Under the pieces are notes generated by a model, which did not search any database, had not been told where the DNA came from, and saw only the letters and a program-made list of their open reading frames with translations. Both the position numbers and the translations under genes were made by a program. From the NCBI RefSeq assembly GCF_000003815.2, contig NC_049990.1:17979199-18043198 (forward strand): a stretch of 64,000 bases of DNA, given 5' to 3'. This document shows positions 1 through 12,600 of the stretch, piece by piece; within the stretch, counting starts at the first letter, position 1, and each line of letters starts with the position of its first letter. This DNA is from Branchiostoma floridae. Lineage: Eukaryota > Chordata > Leptocardii > Amphioxiformes > Branchiostomatidae.

Positions 1-545
1 GTCATCATTTGCATAATTGATATCTATCGACATTTTTCTCCCTTGCCAGCTACATATGTGACAGTTTGAAAGTCCTATCATGGAATGCAGTGGATTTATA
101 AAATGTCTCATTTAATTATGCAAATTAGCTTATGATTTGCATAATTAGTATACCATTCTGTAGTCATCACTCATTCTATCTACATACCAAAAATCATGAC
201 GATCCGTCAACACGTTGTAGAGTTATTCTCGTCTAAAGTTTGAAAGGAAACCGGCGCCTGCAGTTCCAAAAAAGCCGCTAGGGGGCCCAAACTCACAGCA
301 CTTACTCTCTGCCTCGAGGGCTATCTACCACTCAAAAATTATGACCACAGCATGTCCAGAACACGAGATTTAAAAAATTGAGTTTCCGCTGCAGTACCTT
401 AGCAAGCCGCTAGGGGGCCCATTATCAAACTTGACCTTCGTTTTCCCTACCCCTACCCACCTACCAAATATCATCAGGATCCATCCAAGGCAGACACACA
501 CACACAGACACACAAACACGCCCAAAACATAACCTTAGCCATTCT
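1..545 (-). repeat. Interspersed repeat family A, antisense copy
   Basis: Reads as the reverse complement of the long repeat at 31.9-32.9 kb. It has an AC-rich microsatellite at one end (about 490-530), two copies of a GCCGCTAGGGGGCCC block (about 283 and 408) and units containing TTTGCATAATTA. No coding potential is visible. It lies in the intron upstream of the first visible myosin exon. Confidence 0.75.
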
Positions 546-673
546 GGCAAAGATAATGAATGTCAGATAGTCCTATCTTATAAGGTAATTGTCATGAAAA
601 GTATGATTGTAATAAAGCTCCATGCCAATTTTGTCAAGTTCAATCTCATTGAGCTCCCCTTTGTTTTATCCAG

Positions 674-3600
674 TTTCGGAGATGATCCAAGTGCCTTCAG
701 AAGAACTGGACTCCGCCCTCACATCAGAGATCACTGTCACCAGAGGTACATACAAGATGACATAGTACATGTAATTTCAGTTTGGAGTAAAGTAAAGAAG
801 ACAAATTTTTATTGTAACGTGATTGCCACACAATTGGCATTGCCATTCTGAAATGTTGCTACCACTACAATTAGTACAATGTACTTGATAAATACAATGT
901 ACATGACATTGTATATGTTAATTTCTCCTTTTTAATTCTCTCATCGCAAGTTCGAATTTTCTAAGACAAACATGGGAAAGATCTGCCATTTATCCTGATT
1001 ATTGCCAGTACAAGTACCATGTCTTAAAACTTTTGTAGTGGTCTTATTTCATGGATTTGTTGTGACCACTGCAAATTTGTACCAATGCAAATGTACATTT
1101 TCAATGATTAACTTTACTGCAAAATTGTACTGAAACTTGTAAGTAAATGAAGTTACAGTGTACTTGTTCTTTATTACGCATTTCCCAGGTGAGGCTATCA
1201 GACGTCAGAGGGATGTGTACCATGCAGGAGACTGTAGAGACGCCCTGGCCAAAGCCCTGTATGCCAGACTATTTGGCTGGGTGGTCAATGGTATCAACCA
1301 CCTACTGCAGCCTCTGGAAGATAGGTAGGCACTCTTCTTTTTCTTCTATATTAAGTGGCTAACCTCATTAAGCTGATGGCTCCAAGCACAGTGCGTAAGA
1401 CGTACAAGGCTATGTTTTGATCCCACTCACACTGGTAAGGACCCCTACTCTTGTGTGGTGGGTGCTCGATGTGCGTTTCTCAAAGACAGGACTGCCATTT
1501 AATATCTTATTAGGGGGACATCCTTAGCTTAAGCTAAGGAGTACTATTCATTTTTACCTGAAGTAAGAAAAGTCATGTAAATTGTATTTTACAAGGACAC
1601 AAGATAGGTGACATGACAGGCTTTGAACCCTGACCTCTGGGGTTCTGGACCATAAATGCTGCTGTCACACAACACGACCAAACACACTGTTGTATCATTG
1701 GCTATGACGATTTGAGTTAACTTTGCATGTTAAAAAAAGTGGGCACTTACTGTGCGAGTGGATCAAATAGTTGTCCAGATATACAACTTTTCAGTACAAA
1801 CCTGGTGTTACACCACGAGGCAGTTTAGCAGGCATGCAATACAAGCAAAAGGGCAGACCTTTATCAATCACCTGGTACTGTTTGTACACTTACAGTCCTG
1901 AAGACACCCTGGAGGTAGGAGTTCTGGACATCTTTGGGTTTGAGGATTTCTCCAGGAACAGTTTCGAGCAGCTGTGCATCAACTTAGCCAACGAACAACT
2001 GCAGAACTTCTTCAACAAGCATGTCTTCCAACAGGAGCAGGTAATTCAAAGGTTTCATACATTGTTTTTTTACAAAACTGTACAGTTTTAGTAATTAGTT
2101 ATTACGTAACTTATTAAATACTCACGAGTCCCGATATCTTACAGGAAGCGTACCAATCAGAAGGGGTCACCATGGAGCTGGTACGCTTTGTGGACAACAA
2201 ACCAACTGTGGATCTCTTCCTACAGGTTAGACATCTATGTACTATATCTATGTGACCCGTGTTATGGTCCAGTTTCTTTGTACATCACTTCTTTGCATAT
2301 GATTTACACACTATAATGTTAGGTGTATGTCGTGTTGGTTTGTACAGGATTGTTCAGACAAAAAGAATTTCTCTGCCTACTTAAACATGTCACAGTAGAG
2401 ATTAGAATCTGGGAGAATCTAAGAATTCTAATCTTTCCTAGGACAATCCAAGATTCTCCTAGGAGAGATTGGAATTCTAACAGAATACTATTGGAATTCT
2501 AATATCTCCTAGGACAATTGGGAATTCTGATAGGACAATCTCTAATTCTGCTAGACAGAACTTCAGATAAGGTAAAAAGAAATTAGACTGAATCATTTTG
2601 CAATTAACATATTGAATACATTGAGAATAAGACATAGATTAAATTGTGTAAATAGTTTCAACGTTTCCTTTTGCAGACATGGGATGTGGACACTGTCGTG
2701 ATAAAGCGATGGGTATCAGAAATTTTTGCCTCAGAGTTTGTGGTGTTGCTTGGAGTTTGGTGATGCTTGTTTGGTGTGTAAAGGGGCTTGAATTTACAAC
2801 AGTGCTGCCACACTACCAAAAATGATTTTTTCTTATTTTTCTTACCCCATGGACAATTCTTATATGAAGAAAAATATTCTTGCAGGAAGAAAATTGAGAA
2901 TAAAATTCAAGCAAAACGAGAAACCACAAATTTTGTTTTAGACATTTAAGCAAAATCTTCTTATTTTTTCTTATGATGCAAGAAAAAAATTCTACAAATT
3001 CTTGTTTTTTTCTAACCAGATTCAACTCTTAAGAAATACAAGAATTTTTTTCTTCCTGGAAGATAAATTTTCTGTGAGGAAGCAAAACAAGATAAACAAG
3101 AAGAGGCATTTTAAGAAATACAAGAAAACAAATCTCAAATTTTCTCAAAAACTTGACAAGCAAAAATTTGCTTGCCCCATGGACAAGCACATTTTTCTAA
3201 GATTTCTTGGGGACAGAATAATTTTCTTCCTGGAAGAAAAATTTTCTGTGAGGAAGCAAAACAAGATAAACAAGAAAAAGCATTTTTGGTAGTGCACTTT
3301 ACACAATGATTACCAGTTTCTTTGCATTTCTAATCAGCATGACAGCATCAATTTTTTGCAGTGTGGACAGTTGGTTAGATGATTGTTTTTGATTCCTTTG
3401 ACATTGACAATTTCTACCAAGATGTCATTCTGAAATCAAGAATATACAGTGTCTTATAATGTCATCATGTATTGCATTGATATGATTGATATTCACATGT
3501 TGTTGACAAAAAGAACACTGTTTTTGTATCCCATGAGTGCTGTGTGCTGTAGTCTTTAGTATGACCCACCCTTAATGTAAACCCACAACCTCACGATTGC

Positions 3601-6600
3601 AAGGTGAGCCATCTAGGCAATTGTACTGGTCAGTCAAAGTATACTAACAATGTTTAAAGGCAATTCAGTCCTTACAACTGGGTAAAATTTGGACATTTAC
3701 TTCAGGATGTTTTGAGTGGCAGCTACATGTATCACTCTTCTTTAGCGTCACTACATGTAGAAACAATGAAGAGTGATAGATGTCACTCATAACCCCCAGA
3801 AGGAAATCTCCAAGTTTTAATCTATTGTAGAGATTGAATTGCATTTAGAAATTGTTTACCTGGATGTCTAACCTTCATAAACGTATACTAAGATCGAATC
3901 CTTGGAAACTCTTTCAAGTTAGTTATTTTCCCTCACAACGTAGAAGCCGACGGGTATCCTGTCAGTGTTAGATGAGGAGAGCCACTTCCCCAAGGCTACT
4001 GACTTCTCCCTGGCCACCAAACTGCACCGTACGGCAGGACACACGGCACCACACATCTACATTGTACCCAGGGACGCTGGCGCCAGTTTCTCCATCACAC
4101 ACTACGCTGGCAGGGTTTGTTTGTTTGTTTGTTTGTTTGTTTGTATGTCCCAAATCTACTCACCTTGGAAGGGCCAAGACCCCTCTTCTTCACCAACCCA
4201 TTAAACAGTTTCTTATCTCGCAAGTCACACAGTGGCTATGATCTCTGCTGTGACAAATTATGGCTTCACGTACATGTAGTCGAACAAAGAGACACGAGCT
4301 GTCATTTATGCCTAGAGCTCTAGCGATCTGAAGTTGTACAGCGCGGATTTGCAATGTATCTACTTCCTAAATGCAGCATGCTCTAGCGTGAAATTGACTC
4401 CTATAACTTTGTTGATGATAATGATTGATTATTTTAATGTTTATGTTAGATTTTAATGAATAAGGAATATTTGATATATTGTTAGTTGAATAATTGTTGT
4501 AAGTAAAACACATTTCAGTTGCAAGGTTTTACAAAAACTAAACCATTCATTTAAGGTTTTATTTATTCTGACGACTGATTGCAGCATGTTGGCAACTGTA
4601 ACCATTCTGGCAAAAGTGTGGCCCCGTGAAATACCTGCCTAAGTCTTTGTTTACTCTGACTGAGCAATTGAATTTCTTTAGATGTTCTTCCTGATCATGA
4701 CTTTGTTTCTTTGTCAGGTTTACTTGTGATTTGTGCATGCCTATTTTTATGTTGAGACCCTTTTCTTTCCCTTTAAGGTGACCTATGACGTGAATGGTTT
4801 CTTGGAAAAGAACAGAGACACCCTTCCCAATTCTGTGCTCTTGGTTTTAAAGAGTAAGTTGTCCAAAATAGATCCACATAAAAGTTTTGCAAAAATATAC
4901 CTTACAATATAAAGTTAAGATAAGCCAAATAACAGTCACTCCAGCAACTTGTTATGATTTTGGAAGCAGTCAGATGTTTCAGATAGCATCCACTGGCTTT
5001 TGTGATTGACACAAAGTAAGATCTGTTGATCAGCAAGTTTATAACGAAAAAGAAGGAACTTTTGGATGATGTCTGAAACATTTGACAGTTTCCAAAATGA
5101 TATCCAGTTGCTTGAGGAACTGATATTTGGCATATCTTATTACCTGGATGTCTAACCTTCATTGATAATTTCTATTTTGCATTTCAAAGAGTCAAACATA
5201 TTGTTTCTTATGTGAACCTTGTTTGAAGCTTTTTGCTCATGCGACATGTTTTGATTTGTATTCATATAAGCTTATTTTTATGATGTTATCAATAATGTAT
5301 AATACTGAAGCAAAGATTTAAGTTTCTAAACCATTTCTTTACAACAATTTTCAATCCCTTACTGGGAAATAGATATGATACTCATGACAAACCACTTGAT
5401 GATCATTACTGTACCATCCCCTCGTAACCCCCCTGCTGACCAATAGTGTACCCTCCCCTGTAGCGAGCAGCAGCCTGTTGATACGTGAGATGTTCCAGAG
5501 CCGTATGACGAGGACAGGTTCTCTCGCGCCCAGCGCCCGCCAGCTGCAGTCCAGACGGGTCATCAAACCCAACCAATCACCATTCTCCTTCTTCAGGAAG
5601 AGGAGCTCTGTGCACCAGTCAAAGGTAAAACTTGTGGGGGTGAAAAGCACAGTTCAATGCTAAACTAAAAGAGATACTATGTGGATTTGGACATCTCTGA
5701 GTGACCATTTACCAGTACTGTAACAACCATTTATGTAAAGTTTACAGTAATTTACTGTCACGGTATGGAGATAAAAGAGTTTTCAGTTTTTCAAAGTTTG
5801 CAGGAGCACTATATTCAAATACTGTATGGTACAACTGTACATGAAATGGTGGCAAAAGTTTGAGAATTACTGTTATTTTGATAGATCTGTCATGCTATAA
5901 ACTTAAAGGCACTTCCATATAGAAAATGAGAGGTTTTCAATGGAAATACGAGTATTGATGTTTCTCTGTTTCTACCATGATATCTATGTTTTACCATATC
6001 CGTATGTGCTCACATCTAATTTCGGGTTTCAAATTCATAATTATGCAATGCTTCCTGATTGGAAGATCTGGGAGCAATCAAATTGTATATTCAGGATTGT
6101 CCCTCTTGCGCTTGTTCATTGGCTTCTTCTGATCATGTTGTCATAGTGAACACATGCACAAATTCTAGTCTGTCCAGGTCTTTTGCCTTTACTTGTAGGA
6201 AACATTACTCTAGTAGGGAAAAAGAGTCTTGACAAATTTAAAGTAAAACATTGTTGTTTTGTTGCCTACAGTTGCACCGACCAGTATCTGCAGCCCTGAG
6301 CAGTGAAAGAAAGGGACCAGCTACAGTCGCGTTTCACTTCAAGGTAATCTGCTGTACAGTTGTGCCCTCTAACAGTTTCTCTGAGAACTGCAATAGTTGT
6401 ATTGAGAAACAGTTCTTTGATAAGAATTACATGACGTGTATTCAATGCAATTCCTGCATAGAATAGTATCTTGGTGACTATAGAAAGTTTGAACACATAT
6501 CAGAAATTTACCATGACCACTTTGATTTGAGTTGTACAGGAGTTCTGCAGTACTGTATACTGTTTTATTTGTTCTTAAACTTTACAACAACTTTCTTTGC

Positions 6601-9600
6601 CTGATGTCTTTGTCCAGAACTCCTTGTCAGAGTTGATAGCCAAGATGTCCTCATCCAGGCCTCACTTTGTGCGCTGTATCAAGCCTAACACAGGGAAGCA
6701 GCCTGACAGTCTGGACCCGGGCTATGTCCTTACACAACTCAGGTCTGAAAATAGTGCAGCTTAATATATACTACAATGTATGTAGGCTAGACTTCAACAT
6801 TGGTTAGTTAGTTATGGCTATTGAATGACTAGATTAAAGCATGTAATAACTGTAATTCAAAAATGTTGGTAGATTCCTTTTATTGAACTTTAATCTTCCA
6901 CTTTTAACTTTTATTATTTGTTTTACCAGAACAAACACTCATGTCATTGACCTGTTTTTGTGTAGGCCTGGTGTACAATACATAACATTTTACAACATCA
7001 TTTACAATATCATAACACATTAAACAATTACAGAATATAAGCAAGAAGGAGATGCTTTTTTGGCTGAAAGGTAGACTAGTCCGCTGTTGGCAGTTGATTT
7101 TACCATTAGGATTGCCTAACCTTTTTTCCTGTTTGCTTCCATATCTTAACAGATACACAGGAGTGTTGGAGACTGTACGTATCAGAAAGCTGGGCTTTCC
7201 TATCAGACTGCCATTTCAGGACTTTCTGGACAGGTGTGCATACTTTCTTAAAAGTTTTGAATTAATCCCAATATTGCAGCTTTGTGTAGTAATCCAAAGT
7301 TTTCTTCATTGTGATATTAAGAACTATAAATGCTCAACTTTGGGTGTTTCCTTGTTCTTCAGTATTGTTGAGGACCCACTTTTATTGCACATAGGATGTC
7401 AACAAAACCCTTGTCTTCTTGAACATTCAACATTGCTTGTTGTGATTGTTGAACAGCCTTGTAAATACAGAGAAACAGAAAATGTATCATTGATGTGCTG
7501 TACCCACAGATACCCTGCCTTGACTATGTGTGCAGTGGCACCTGACAGTGAGGACACAGCTGTCAGCAGGTGTAAGCAGGTGCTGAAGTACTGTAAGCTG
7601 CAGCAGTATCAGGTGAGGCTAGGAATAGACCTGGACAAGGCTAAAATGTGATAGGGCAAATTTTATGATAGTTAACAAATATCTCAAAGGCTGTCACATT
7701 ACAAAACACTTGAAAGTTAATACTCTTACCCCTTACTCCCAAAAGAACTAGCTTACTACACTTATTGTTGTAAAAAAATTTACTTTAAATGATGAAATTT
7801 CAAATATTTTCCTAACATAGCATTTGCTACATGTAGATAAAACTCAGTGACACTATCCATTAACATACTAGGTTGAAACAATCCATGCTAAAGAGAATGT
7901 AATGTAGACATATACCTCGACACACTGCTTTCTATTATGTGTCATCATAATTTGACATGTGTAGCTGAAATGAATAATATGAGCATTGCCATCCCCCCTC
8001 CCTCTCTCTAGCTGGGTCGTACCAAGGTGTTCCTGAGGTACTGGCACCCTGAGCAGCTGGAGTCTATCACTGTCAACCTGCAGGAGAAGGTGGTCATCTG
8101 CCAGAAAGGTGGGTTGTTTGACATTGTGTAGTGTGCAAGGATGTCGCTGTAGCTCAACTGGTACCACTTTAATCAAACAGCCATGCACTAAGCAAATCTG
8201 CATCAAACTCATAACCTTCTAGGTAAAGTTGATTATTTGTTTGGGGATTAAATCCTCTTCTCCACATGAGTTTTTACCTCCAAGAAAAAATTGAGGGTTT
8301 TATTGGTCTGTGTGTGCATCTGTGTGTCTGTCTGTATTTCTGTGGTGAGCATAACTTTAGAACCTCTTGTTGGATTGTGATGATATTTGGTATGTGGGTA
8401 GGGGTTGAGAAGACAAAGGTCAAGGTCGATTTTGGGCCCCCTGGTGTGACCTTGTTAGTCTTCTACATGTACTTTGCAGTGATGTAGGCTGCCTCTTATT
8501 TTTTTGCAGTTGGGCGGGGTTACCTTGCCAGAAGAGACTACAGATCGCTACTGAGCACCAAACAGACCCAGCAGAAATATGTGTCCAAATTCCTTCAGTC
8601 TGTCGAGGACTATGGATCCAAGGTGAACAACGACATTTTGCGGCTCTGTTCCATAGACTCTCTACGCAGCAATGCCCGGATGAGCGTCGTGGCCCGTAAT
8701 GTCGGAAACACGAACTCTGTTGCCCCAGATATTGGTGATTCTAAACTACCGGACCCAGATATCATCAAGGAAGGGTCCATTCGTGCCATGTACCCCCCTC
8801 CCACACCTAGAATTGCCTTGGCAACATTGTCGTCACTCCTGCCCCCCTCCCCACCACCCCTTCTGAAGAAGAAGTCTAGAGAAACCAGTGATTTTCCACC
8901 CCCTCCTCCAACCTCTGATGGTGATGATGATGACTACATGCCTCCACCACCGCCAGTGGATTCCATGGACTTGGTAGATTCCATGGATCTCCCTCCTCCC
9001 CCAGAGGAATTCTTAGATGCTGAGAATTCCCCACCAGAAGATGTCTTTGTTGCACCGTCAGATACAGCAACACAAGCAAACCAGACAACAGCTGGCAAGG
9101 TACAGTGTTTTCCATCATAAAACTCTTGGAATTGCTAAATAGCAGTTACTCAGGCAACTGGATTATGACATTTGGAAATGGTCAGACGTCTAACCGTTTC
9201 CAAAATCATAATATCCAATTGTTTGACTCACTACTATTTTGATGTATCGTTTTACCAGGATGTCTACCTTCAGCAACATAATGTTAACATCAATCTGATG
9301 TTCGTTAATTTTCTATTATCAATTTTCAATGATAATTGATGACTTGTATTATTTCATGTACCAAGTCTGCATATGATTTCATGGTGTATGTGCACTTGTC
9401 TTACAAACACAGTGCATTCCTTACCTGTACAATCATATAGAAGTAGAGAAATGCATGGAATACAAAAGAGCAAAAGAACTTGCTCTAAAGAATAGAAAGA
9501 AGAAAAACAGTTCCTTAGAAATAAACCAGGCTATGATAAAGCAAGCAAACTGAATGTAAACAAATCATACATGTAGTTTCATGATGGTGAAAAATGGTGA

Positions 9601-12600
9601 ATGTGGTAAGTATTTGAGTATAGAAAAAGATTTTGAAAATCGAAATAGCTCAAGAATGTGAGGACTGCCCTTAGCGAAAGGAGTAAAGAAATGTTTCCAT
9701 TGATGATTTTAATCCATTCAGTAGCCCTGAAACACTGTTGCATGTTTTGTTTATTTTCCCCACAGACACAGCAGGGACAGGAAAACTGGAAAGAGCAGTG
9801 GCATCAACATGTACAGCACATCCACCAACAGCACTCACAGCAGAGTCTTTCTGCTGTCCCTCCCTCCTCAACAACCAACCAGGAAAACAACTCTGCAAGG
9901 ACTAGAAATGTGACAAGGCCGTCGGGCAAGCCTCCCCCTGCCCCACCCAAGAGGAGTCCTGAAACTCGCCTCAGCACATACCTAGCAGATGCGGAAACGC
10001 CTGTTTCTCCAAATTCTACAAGTCATCAAGCATTACAAACTAAAAAGAGGAGCCCTTCCCATGACTCCAAAACTCCACACAACATTCCTACTGAAGAGGT
10101 TAGGTCTCCAAATGAGGTCCAAAAGCCTAGAGTTACAAGCAACCCACCTGATGTTGTCCCCAATGAACAGAACATCCCTCCGCCACCTAAGGAGCCTGCC
10201 CCCCTCCCCCCTCCTGTGCCTGACAAGAAAAAGTGGCGCATGACAGACATTCCAAGAACGAAGAATCCGCCTCACATCTTCCCTCTCAGAAGCGCACAGT
10301 CTGCATCAGAGCTGTCTACTCTACCTTCCCCACCCCCTGGAGTGCCACCACCACCCCCAGGCCCTGCACCTCAGGTACCCGACAAAGTGAGGAAAACTAG
10401 CCGACCGATATCCTTGGTTATCACTCAGAATGTCCATGAGGACAGCATGCCCAGTGTAATGTCCAGTATGCCCATCTCCCTCCGGCCAGTGTCAGTCCCA
10501 GAATCCCCCAGGACAAAGCAGCCTTCTGTCCCATCATCCCCTGGTGCTGACCGCCTCCCTCCCCCTCCGCCAGACTTCCTGCCCCCGCCACCCCCAGGGA
10601 GAAGTTCAGGGGTCGCTCCCTCAAGGGCGCCTCCCCCACCCCCTGGTGGTCCTCAAAAAATGCCTCCCCCACCCCCTGGTGCAGGCCGAGGATTGCCACC
10701 TCCACCACCCACAGGATCAGGTCATGCTGTGCCTGCACCACCCCCACCCCCTGCACCTGCTGCAGGCACTGAGACTGGTGGGGGTGGGGGACTGCTGGCA
10801 GCCATCGCTAATGCCAAGCTGAAGAAAACAGAAGGTATTTCAGAAAATTCTGTTCTTTTTTGTGTATGTATGTGTGTATTCCTGAGTGTGTGTGTGTGTG
10901 TGTGTGTATTTGTGTGTGTGTGTGTGTGTGTATTTGTGTGTGTGTATTTGTTTATTTTTTTGTCTGTGCTTGTGTGTATTGTTTGTGTGTGCAAGTATGT
11001 GTATTTGTGTGCATGTATTTTCTTGTGTGTGCGTATTTATGTGTGTGCATACATGTATGTGTCTGTTCGTGTGTGTGTGTGTTTGTATGCAGTTGCTTGT
11101 GTATGCATGTGTGTGTGTGTGTGTGCAAGGAGGTTGAAAAAAGGAACTTCCTAAATGGTATGTGAGAGAGAGAGACAGACACCTCTGTCATAAACTTGAG
11201 GCTTCGCTTTTGCTAAGGCTTCGCTTTCCATTATCATGATTCAAGACATGTCACAAAAAGGTTTTTTAACACATTTAACGCATAACTATACATGCACAAT
11301 CACAGTTTTCTAACCATCAGACATATTTTGCCTCTCATGATTAGCTGATGTGGCGTCAGACACGGGCAGCAAGAACTCCCGACGCAGTTCCTCCACCAGT
11401 TCATCTGACTCCCATGATGCACTGCTGGCAGAGATTCAGGCTAAAGTGGGTCAGAGGAAGGCAGGCACCAGACCAGTCCAGCCTGCTGGTAAGTGTTCCG
11501 AGGCTCACCGTGTCTGTTCATGATAGAACCGTTCACAACCAATGTATGCACATACTTAGGAGGGTCTGCTTGGTCTTTTCTGTAAGGTGTTTGCAGGCCT
11601 TTTGAATTTCACAAAAATCTTAGGGAAGATATGTTTATGAAGGTTAGTCATCCAGGTAAGTAATATTCAAAAATAGAGAAGATATTTCATTTCTCATAAT
11701 TCATAATGAGGAGGTGAAAATTTGTGGTAATGCTTAGCCATGCATTTCACGTAAAGCATAATCGAGCCTAAAAATTTCCAATGAATTGTACCTTAAACAT
11801 TTGCCACTCAAAATGTAGGAAAAAGCATTTCACAGGGTGAAAGGGTTAATATTTTTCCAGAATAACTACAGGGGAAAGGGACACTACATGGTTGTACGGA
11901 CACTACAAGGGGTACGGACACCACAAGGGGTACAGAAACTACAGGGGTACAAACACTACATGGGGGGTATGGACACTACATGGGGTTTATAACTGTAACT
12001 GCTATCATAATACATGTAACGTTATCTATTCTTATCTATTCTTCTTCTCAGGCCCGGGAGCGACCATTGTTGTTGACTCAAGAGTTCCCCCCCACCAGCC
12101 AAATGGTCACATCCCAGGGAGTGTAGAGTTGAACCAGGGGAAGAGTTTACCTGTTCCAACTGAAGGGGTGGTAAAGAAGCCTCCACCTGCCCCTCCAAAA
12201 CCCAAACTGAAGCCTGATGAAGAGTTTGGTAAGAATCCAGGCTTACATATTGTTGAGCAGAATGCAATGATTGTTTTGCATATGCTGTGATGTCAGATAA
12301 CGCAGCCCTAAGGACACTTAGGCCAGCAAAAGATGTTCTGTCCTGAAAAAAGTTAGGGTCGGTAGATGTAGGTAGGATTTTGTTTACCTTTTATTTATTT
12401 AGATTTTGGCCAAAGTAATGCAACAAATTAATACAGTTAAACAAATTGTAAAACTGAAATCAGGCACTTATATCTTATATATTTGAATAACTTACACAGG
12501 TCACAATGTTGACAATCCAATCATTTACTACTTGAGAGGTTGCATTAATTATGCAAATTATGGACTTATTTGCATAACTGGAATCTGCTTATCTTCCACC

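Noticed and set aside
3968-4323. Overlapping short frames on both strands with Phe-Val-Cys-Leu repeats
   Set aside because: Shadows of the myosin exon 3944-4114 and of the GTTT microsatellite.
7052-7651. 199-codon open frame
   Set aside because: Two real myosin exons (7153-7233 and 7510-7612) happen to be joined by an intron without stops; splice sites and phases support separate exons.
10860-11191. Cys/Val-rich and His/Thr-rich small proteins
   Set aside because: Translations of a GT microsatellite in an intron.
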